Both the position numbers and the translations under genes were made by a program. The notes under the pieces were generated by a model. The model did not search any database and was not told where the DNA came from. It saw nothing but the letters and a program-made list of their open reading frames with translations. This document shows, piece after piece, positions 5,485 to 11,021 of a stretch of DNA of 11,021 nt. Source of the stretch: an uncultured bacterium (GTDB lineage: Bacteria; Planctomycetota; Uabimicrobiia; Uabimicrobiales; JABWCH01); NCBI GenBank assembly GCA_938003875.1, contig CALKWO010000035.1, forward strand, positions 1 to 11,021, read 5' to 3'. Position 1 is the first letter of the stretch. Every line of letters begins with the position of its first letter.

Positions 5485-8073
5485 CTAAAGGCAAACTCTT
5501 AGTCCGATATTGTTTTCTTTGTAATTCATACGGCGGGAATCCCTGTAAGGACAGCTACAATCCGTAGCGCAATTATACCAGCTTCCACCTCGAATGACAA
5601 ATCCATTTCCTTCTGCAGGACCTATAGGATCCATTTGATCTTTTGTTGGATAGGAAGCATAGGTATCTTGACACCATTCCCAGACATTTCCCAAAATATC
5701 ATGTAATCCTAAAGCATTAGGATGGAACTTTCCTACTTGCGTTGTTCCAGCATGAAGGTCTTTCCAATTGTTTATGAAGCCAAAAACCATCGTTTGGTTA
5801 TAGTCCATTATATCCTGTTGCATCCAATAAGAAGCAGTGTTGGCTTTGCTTCTATCCCATGTATCTCCCCAATAAAACAGGGTGCTGCTTCCGCCTCTTG
5901 CTGCATATTCCCATTGCGCTTCTGTAGGTAGTTTAAAACCAGCTTTCTGGCAAAAATCTATGCAGCTTTTCCAATCTACACTCTCCACGGGAAGATTTTC
6001 ACCCTTGAAATAAGAAGGATTTTTTTTCATGATTGCCTGCCATTGTTTTTGAGTGATCGGAAATTTTCCCATATAAAAAGAGCGAGTGATAGTAACTTTA
6101 TGCTTCCTGCCTGTAGGGAAAAGGCTATCTTCAGGAAAACCCATCCAGAAACAACCTGGAGGAATCAGACGAAAAAGAAAGCTTACGCCAGATATTTTCA
6201 CTTCTTTCTCTATAGGAAGATTTTGCCATTTAGCATACAATTCCTGATATGATTGCATATAAATACTTTGTTGAAAAGAAGTTAGATTTGTCCATGTGTC
6301 TTGTGTGAAATCCACCCATCCCTGGCTGCTGCTCCAGCAATCCCGCCATAAAGGAATTGTCCAATCTTGTGGCATTTCCATAAGAACTTCAATGGCATTT
6401 TGAGCAAATTTTTTTCCTGGAACAAGCCATATATTTCTTAGCTTTCCTTGAATAAAATACTTCCATTGATCTAGCGTTTTATCGGGACAAGGATTTATAT
6501 TTTCTTGTGTCATGATGGCTTTGACAACAACAGGCTCCTGGGTTTCTTCCTTTGCCAAAAGCAAAAGCTCTTCTACGCGCTTTCTTCTTGTGGGAAAAGG
6601 AGAGGCGAACTCATCCAGTATTTTACGAATGGCCTCCATTGCTTCTTTTTGTGTACCCTGTGTCAACGCAAGCCTGAGACCTAAAGCACCTAATTCATCC
6701 TCCTGCAAGAGTCGTTGAAGATCATAAACGCTTTCGTCTTTATAGGAAGCCTGCAAAATATCTAAGATTTTTCTACTGATTTTTGCTGTATCTATACAGG
6801 AAAGAAGCATCTCTGCAAGCTTTAGTGCATTTGCCTTGATACCCATGTAAGGCCAGGAATCTTTTCTGATATCGGATTCATCGACAACCGCTATTTCAAA
6901 ATTCTCGCCATAACTATAAATATATTCCTTCGATGGTATAGAAGGGAGGAAAGAAAGCTTTACCGCATTTTTTAAAGAGGCAAGAATATTTTCTACCAAA
7001 GCTGCAAGCTGCTCTTCCTGCAAAATCTCTATTTTTTTTCCATAAGGCTTAGGATATGCCAGAAAAACTGCCTCTGGATTGTCCTGGTTGCCGATAATCA
7101 TCAATCTAGGAGCAAGCACTGGTTTTTGAAAACCCTGGCATTGCAAAAGATTGTTTCTTCTCGCAGGCCAATAGGGATTATTAAGATAGATTTCAGGAGA
7201 AAGCTCCAAAATTTCTATTTCCCTTTGCTGCTCTCTTTGCAAGGAATAAAAAAAATTGCCCTTGAGATATTGTGTCAAAGCATTGGCAAATTCTTTGGCA
7301 GTCTGGTAGCGTGCTTCTCTTTCTTTTTCTAATGCTTTCAGGCATATAGACTGAAGTGCCGAATCCACACTTGCTGGCATAGGCTTCGGATGCGAAGATC
7401 TTACACTTTTAGAAAATTCCTGATAGCTATTCCCAGGAAAAGGCATGTATCCACTTAATAACTGATATAAAATGATACCTAACGCCCATACGTCGCATCT
7501 GTTATCTAGTGGCAATGCCTTAAATTGTTCAGGAGACATATACGCAGGGGTTCCCAAAATAGTATTGCTATGAGATAATATCATTTTATCTTCCGAAAGC
7601 CATTTTGCAATGCCAAAATCTAAAACACAAGGATCTCCTTTTTTGTCCACTAGAATATTCGATGGCTTAATGTCTCGATGCAAAATTTGTTTTTCGTGCG
7701 CATATTGTATAGCTTGGGCAATCTGGATCATAAGAGATACCTTGGTATTCTGGTCTCTATTCCAGGCATATCGAAAAAGGTCTTCCCCTTCTACATAGTT
7801 CATGATCAGGCAGACAACCTCTTTTTTCTGAGAATCTATGGCTCGCCCTGCATCCAAAATCTGTACGATATAACGATGATTCAGCCTTTGCAACAATTCT
7901 TTTTCAAGAATATTTTCGGTTCTATCGTTGAGAATTTTCAAGGCAACGGTGATATTATCGCTGGTTGTGGCCTTATATACCTGAGCAAACGCCCCTTTTC
8001 CTATGAAGTCTCCTTTATTATTTTCTACAAGGGGTTTATAGGTATAAACCCGACCATTCAGGGTAATCTTCAT
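5485..8073 (-). CDS. Ser/Thr protein kinase fused to a SUMF1 (formylglycine-generating-enzyme-like) domain
   Basis: An 862-residue two-domain protein with no signal peptide or membrane segment, so probably cytoplasmic. The N-terminal kinase (about 17-270) is complete: glycine loop GKGAFAQVY (25-33), ATP-binding K46 in ALKIL, catalytic loop HRDIKPSN (132-139, D134), DFG (152-154) and GTPAYMSPEQ (174-183) with T171 and T175 as candidate activation-loop phosphosites. It looks active. Residues 275-625 are mostly helical and match nothing I recognise. The SUMF1 domain (about 632-862) shows IPPGCFWMG (637-645), LPTEAQWEYAARGG (715-728), GLHDILGNVWEW (789-800) and the RGGSW end (828-832). The classic FGE catalytic Cys pair is not conserved: relative to GGS the first Cys position is N834, while C835, C839 and C841 form a cluster. 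The domain may therefore bind rather than oxidise, as in many SUMF1 relatives. AAGGA lies 6 bases before the ATG. It follows ruvA by 99 bp and may share its transcript. Kinase-SUMF1 fusions are known, especially from planctomycetes; the substrate is unknown. Confidence 0.92.
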   Translation of the reverse strand: MKITLNGRVYTYKPLVENNKGDFIGKGAFAQVYKATTSDNITVALKILNDRTENILEKELLQRLNHRYIVQILDAGRAIDSQKKEVVCLIMNYVEGEDLFRYAWNRDQNTKVSLMIQIAQAIQYAHEKQILHRDIKPSNILVDKKGDPCVLDFGIAKWLSEDKMILSHSNTILGTPAYMSPEQFKALPLDNRCDVWALGIILYQLLSGYMPFPGNSYQEFSKSVRSSHPKPMPASVDSALQSICLKALEKEREARYQTAKEFANALTQYLKGNFFYSLQREQQREIEILELSPEIYLNNPYWPARRNNLLQCQGFQKPVLAPRLMIIGNQDNPEAVFLAYPKPYGKKIEILQEEQLAALVENILASLKNAVKLSFLPSIPSKEYIYSYGENFEIAVVDESDIRKDSWPYMGIKANALKLAEMLLSCIDTAKISRKILDILQASYKDESVYDLQRLLQEDELGALGLRLALTQGTQKEAMEAIRKILDEFASPFPTRRKRVEELLLLAKEETQEPVVVKAIMTQENINPCPDKTLDQWKYFIQGKLRNIWLVPGKKFAQNAIEVLMEMPQDWTIPLWRDCWSSSQGWVDFTQDTWTNLTSFQQSIYMQSYQELYAKWQNLPIEKEVKISGVSFLFRLIPPGCFWMGFPEDSLFPTGRKHKVTITRSFYMGKFPITQKQWQAIMKKNPSYFKGENLPVESVDWKSCIDFCQKAGFKLPTEAQWEYAARGGSSTLFYWGDTWDRSKANTASYWMQQDIMDYNQTMVFGFINNWKDLHAGTTQVGKFHPNALGLHDILGNVWEWCQDTYASYPTKDQMDPIGPAEGNGFVIRGGSWYNCATDCSCPYRDSRRMNYKENNIGLRVCL

Positions 8074-8172
8074 CGCTGTTCCTTAAAAAGATAAAATATT
8101 CACAATTTTTCTGCTACAATAAATAACCAGGTGTTTCAAAATTTTTATATCGAGATAGCTCCCTGTTTTTCC

Positions 8173-8751
8173 TTATAAATTTTTCAATGCCTCGCAGAGA
8201 AGAACTTCGAGATTTTTGGGATTAGGTATTTCTGCCAGGGCTTTACGCACAGCTTCCCATGCCTGTGTTTCCTGATACCCTAGTCCCATCAAGGCTTTGA
8301 TGGCATCTACACGGAATCTGCTGCCTTCTGCTGGGTTGGATTCCAGTTCATTTTTAGGCAAATTCCCTTTGAGTTCCAGAACGATTCTGCTTGCCATCTT
8401 GGGGCCAATGCCCTTAATTTTTTTAAAAAAAGATAAATTTTCCTGCATGATAGCTTCATAGAACTCCTGGGGGGTTCCTGCACCCAGGACATTCAGCGCG
8501 AGTGATGGGCCAATGCCGCTCACAGTCTGTACCTTATCGAACAAATCCCTGTCTTGCAGGTTCAGGAAGCCAAAGAGTCTGAGACTATCTTCTCTTAGGC
8601 AAAGGCTGATAAATAGCCTGGCTGTTTCTCCTTGCTTCAGTCTGTCTTTTACATTGGACGGGGTATGTATCTTAAAGCCTACACCAGAAATTTCCAAAAC
8701 AACAATCTCAGTGCTGATAGAAGCAACTTTTCCCTGAAGATATTCAAACAT
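8173..8751 (-). CDS. ruvA: Holliday junction branch migration protein RuvA
   Basis: A 192-residue RuvA, the DNA-binding subunit of the RuvAB helicase. It holds four-way Holliday junctions as a tetramer and directs RuvB hexamers during recombination and fork repair. Domain I (1-64) is the OB fold with MFEYLQGKV at the start and SGVGFKIHTP at 22-31. Domain II has two helix-hairpin-helix motifs, VSGIGPSLALNVL (77-89) and IKGIGPKMASRIVLELKG (112-129). Domain III (about 146-192) is the small RuvB-contact domain, IKALMGLGYQETQAWEAV. The length is typical (about 190-205). The start matches the family N-terminus, although only a weak AAGAGA lies upstream. Neither ruvB nor ruvC is adjacent, although ruvC could not lie upstream because the next gene is a divergent histidine kinase. 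A probable promoter lies at 8796-8824. Confidence 0.95.
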   Translation of the reverse strand: MFEYLQGKVASISTEIVVLEISGVGFKIHTPSNVKDRLKQGETARLFISLCLREDSLRLFGFLNLQDRDLFDKVQTVSGIGPSLALNVLGAGTPQEFYEAIMQENLSFFKKIKGIGPKMASRIVLELKGNLPKNELESNPAEGSRFRVDAIKALMGLGYQETQAWEAVRKALAEIPNPKNLEVLLCEALKNL

Positions 8752-8795
8752 AGTTTTCTCTTAAAAAATAAAATTTTCCTGTTGATTTTCTTTTT

Positions 8796-8824
8796 AATCT
8801 ATGAAAAAATTTGTCTGATTTCAA
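8796..8824 (-). promoter_or_regulatory. Candidate sigma70-type promoter for ruvA
   Basis: On the minus strand TTGAAA (8819-8824; five of six to consensus) is followed after exactly 17 bp by TAGATT (8796-8801; four of six). The start site would be near 8789, giving a leader of about 37 bases before the ruvA ATG. Spacing is ideal, but the surrounding DNA is very AT-rich, so chance matches are common. The promoter could also serve the downstream kinase gene. Confidence 0.4.
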
Positions 8825-8841
8825 TGGAAAACTTTTATAAA
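8811..8841 (+). promoter_or_regulatory. Weak candidate promoter for the histidine kinase
   Basis: TTGTCT (8811-8816) and TATAAA (8836-8841) are separated by 19 bp, longer than the preferred 17. A start site here would fall at about 8847, within or after the AGGAA ribosome binding site (8844-8848), so the transcript would be almost leaderless. It overlaps the candidate ruvA promoter on the other strand. I rate it low. Confidence 0.18.
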
Positions 8842-8851
8842 ACAGGAAAAA

Positions 8852-11014
8852 ATGAATAGAACTATTGGATTACAAGATATAGTACGTATTTTTATCTTTT
8901 TGTTAGGCACTTGTTTACAAATTGCCACCTTAGTTTTAATGGCTAAGCGCAAAGGGCAGAAAAAAAGAGAGCTGATATTTTCTTTTTTTATATTTTCTGT
9001 CTTAGGATGGAATTTAGGCATCCTTATATCTCTTTTTTGTGGTTATTTGTATTGGAGCTATAATACAGTCGAAAAAATTTTTGCCATTGCTGCCGTGTTT
9101 AGCTTTACTCTGGTTCTACCCTTGCTGAACCATACATTGATTGGCTTTGCTAGAAGAAAATACTTTTTGCTTAGACCTCTTATATGCTATTGCTTATATA
9201 TTGCTCTATATCTGCCTGTTTTGCTATTTTCTTATTACTTGTGGATCATTGTAACACTATCTCCAGAAACGAATTTTTTGATTTTGGAAAATTTTATATC
9301 CCAATGGATTCCCTGGTTTTTTGTTTTATTGCTGATTGCTTTATATATCACCGTAGTTTCAGGCCGTAAAGCAAACGATGAAGATGAAAAGAGCTGGATG
9401 AAAATTCTTCAATACACTTTGACAATCCTTGTCTTGCTCTATTTTGTCTGCTATATTATGGACGCATGGAAAATTTCCTGGATAGGCAATTATCTGTCTA
9501 TGCTTACCCAGATGATAACATTTTGTCTTCCTCCTATGTTGGGATATTATATGTATTCCTATTCTTATATTGAATATGTATTTAAACGAGGAGTCATTTA
9601 TTCTGTTCTTGCCATTCTCATTGTTTCCTTTTATGCATCAGCAATACGACCTATGGGTGATGCTATGGAAAAGAAGTATCTTATCAATTTTCGCATGATT
9701 GAAGGAATTCTCGTGTTGGCCCTGGTTTTCTTTTTCGAGCCTATGAAACGTGGGCTTCAGGAGTGCTTCAACCGTGTTTTCTTTAGAGAAAAGCAATACT
9801 ATCGTAAAATTTTTAGCGATATTTCTACAGCCATCAACCATTCCAGCTATCTGGATTTAGAAAACCTCTTGGATGATGTAGCCAGAACCATTAGCAGAGC
9901 AATGAAAATCAGAGAGGTTTCGTTCATTTTTTTTAGCAAGGAAAAAGATAAAATCGCCATCACAGCCAGCACTCTTGCTATTGATTCGGAAGATATACAA
10001 AGCATCATAAAGTATATCTCCAGCCACCATCTCTCTGTTCTTGATGTTTATGACCTGAACGAAGAGGACATAGATATTATCAAAGAAATGAAAAAAATAA
10101 AAGCATTTACTATCATTTCTGCATACAACGAAAGCCGCTTGATTGGCATTCTTAGTATTGGAAAGAGGCTGATTCGTCATCGTCTGCTTGCAGAAGAGGA
10201 AGAAATGCTCATTTTGCTCCTGAATCAAATGGTGATTGCTATTGAAAATACAAGGCTTGTAAGGCAAAAATTTCTTCTCGAAAGAAAAATATACGAAAAT
10301 GAAAAGCTTTCTTCCCTAGGAAGGCTTTCTGCCAGTATCGCTCATGAAGTCAAAAATCCGCTTTCTTCTATCAAAACCATTACAGAAGTGACCAAAGAAG
10401 ATCTTCCTAAAAATGATCCCAAGCAAGAAGGACTAGATCTTATTCTAGGAGAAATTGAAAGACTCTCGCGCGTTGTCAACCAGCTTTTACGATTTGCAAG
10501 GCCTCATTCTTCCCATTTGGAAGAAGTAAATATACGAGAGGTACTACGAGATGTAATCACCCTTTTACAAAAAGAAGCACACCGTAATCATGTGGAATTA
10601 ATACAGGAGGGAGAGGAGAAAATTTCTTTTTTATCGGATAGAGATGCGCTGATGGAAATCTTCTTTAACCTTATAAACAATGCTATCCAGGCTTTGCCAG
10701 AAGGTGGAATCGTAAAAATTGCTTATATTTTAGAATACCAAACAAATATTCCACGTCTCATGAAAATTTCTGTTAGCGATAATGGCCCTGGTATTCCAGC
10801 ATCAGATAGGGATAAAATATTTGAGCCTTTTTATACAACCAAACAAAGTGGAACAGGTTTGGGCTTAACCATCGTCCAGCAAAGGCTAAAAAAGCTTAAA
10901 GGTGATATTTTGGTTCGTGATAACCATCCTGGATCGGCCTTTGAAGTACACTTGCCTGTAGAACAAGTGCATAGCGTAGAAATCCCATTTTCTTTAAAAA
11001 ATCTAAATCTATAA
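8852..11014 (+). CDS. Membrane sensor histidine kinase (multi-TM sensor, GAF-like, HisKA, HATPase)
   Basis: A 720-residue two-component sensor kinase. The N-terminus has about nine hydrophobic helices (roughly 8-30, 41-65, 73-96, 104-133, 151-171, 184-204, 213-236, 246-265, 283-296) with short loops, so the sensor is the membrane bundle itself, without a large periplasmic domain. A linker (FFEPMKRGLQECFNRVFFREKQYYRKI, split at 294-310 and 311-320) resembles that between membrane and GAF parts in PrsK-like kinases. Residues about 325-470 look like a GAF domain. The transmitter is complete: phospho-acceptor H498 in ASIAHEVKNP, N-box NLINNAIQAL (606-615), DNGPGIP (643-649), FEPFYTT (657-663) and GTGLGL (667-672). 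The H-box is of the NtrB/AtoS-like class, so an NtrC-type partner is likely. No receiver domain is attached and no partner gene lies in the window. The start is supported by AGGAA 3 bases upstream. It is divergent from ruvA. The signal is unknown. Confidence 0.92.
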   Translation: MNRTIGLQDIVRIFIFLLGTCLQIATLVLMAKRKGQKKRELIFSFFIFSVLGWNLGILISLFCGYLYWSYNTVEKIFAIAAVFSFTLVLPLLNHTLIGFARRKYFLLRPLICYCLYIALYLPVLLFSYYLWIIVTLSPETNFLILENFISQWIPWFFVLLLIALYITVVSGRKANDEDEKSWMKILQYTLTILVLLYFVCYIMDAWKISWIGNYLSMLTQMITFCLPPMLGYYMYSYSYIEYVFKRGVIYSVLAILIVSFYASAIRPMGDAMEKKYLINFRMIEGILVLALVFFFEPMKRGLQECFNRVFFREKQYYRKIFSDISTAINHSSYLDLENLLDDVARTISRAMKIREVSFIFFSKEKDKIAITASTLAIDSEDIQSIIKYISSHHLSVLDVYDLNEEDIDIIKEMKKIKAFTIISAYNESRLIGILSIGKRLIRHRLLAEEEEMLILLLNQMVIAIENTRLVRQKFLLERKIYENEKLSSLGRLSASIAHEVKNPLSSIKTITEVTKEDLPKNDPKQEGLDLILGEIERLSRVVNQLLRFARPHSSHLEEVNIREVLRDVITLLQKEAHRNHVELIQEGEEKISFLSDRDALMEIFFNLINNAIQALPEGGIVKIAYILEYQTNIPRLMKISVSDNGPGIPASDRDKIFEPFYTTKQSGTGLGLTIVQQRLKKLKGDILVRDNHPGSAFEVHLPVEQVHSVEIPFSLKNLNL

Positions 11015-11018
11015 AGGA
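11015..11018 (+). other. Possible ribosome binding site of a gene beyond the window
   Basis: AGGA directly after the histidine kinase stop codon resembles the AGGAA used by the kinase itself. If a start codon follows just past the window edge, the next gene would be translationally close to the kinase, as expected for a cognate response regulator. The window ends 3 bases later, so this cannot be confirmed. Confidence 0.25.
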
Positions 11019-11021
11019 AAA

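Noticed and set aside
7678..8094. A 138-codon plus-strand open frame opposite the kinase domain
   Set aside because: It is antisense to the conserved catalytic core of the kinase and has no family features.

Overview
The window is about 11 kb of AT-rich bacterial chromosome (roughly 40% G+C by eye) with five long, intact genes and little non-coding DNA. Three traits point to a planctomycete or a related PVC-type environmental bacterium: a Ser/Thr kinase fused to a formylglycine-generating-enzyme-like (SUMF1) domain, a secreted protein with a C-terminal PEP-CTERM sorting tail, and a tricorn-type protease with a signal peptide. This assignment is inferred from gene content; the window has no rRNA or other phylogenetic marker apart from ruvA.

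Layout: positions 1-149 are non-coding and hold two hairpins, the second just past the stop codon of the tricorn gene. Four genes lie on the minus strand. In order of transcription from the right they are ruvA (8751-8173), the kinase-SUMF1 fusion (8073-5485), a PEP-CTERM protein with repeated beta-sandwich domains (5420-3735) and a tricorn protease homologue (3383-150). A sensor histidine kinase (8852-11014) runs the other way from ruvA, with a 100-bp shared upstream region. It ends 7 bases before the window edge, where an AGGA suggests another gene, plausibly its response regulator.

The only gap above 300 bp (3384-3734) is the most structured non-coding DNA. It holds a cluster of ATTACA words just upstream of the tricorn start, a nested repeat (32-nt imperfect inverted arms made of 10-nt units around three 9-nt CACGAAG units), and a 10-bp tandem duplication.

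Functionally the genes look like a mixed neighbourhood, not one pathway: DNA recombination (ruvA), two kinds of phosphosignalling (Ser/Thr kinase and histidine kinase), an exported surface protein and an exported peptidase. I see no transposase, integrase, phage gene, toxin-antitoxin pair, CRISPR array or tRNA. I do not see a convincing new multi-gene system. The observations most worth following are the nested intergenic repeat, the Cys cluster and unknown middle region of the kinase-SUMF1 protein, and the ATTACA cluster.
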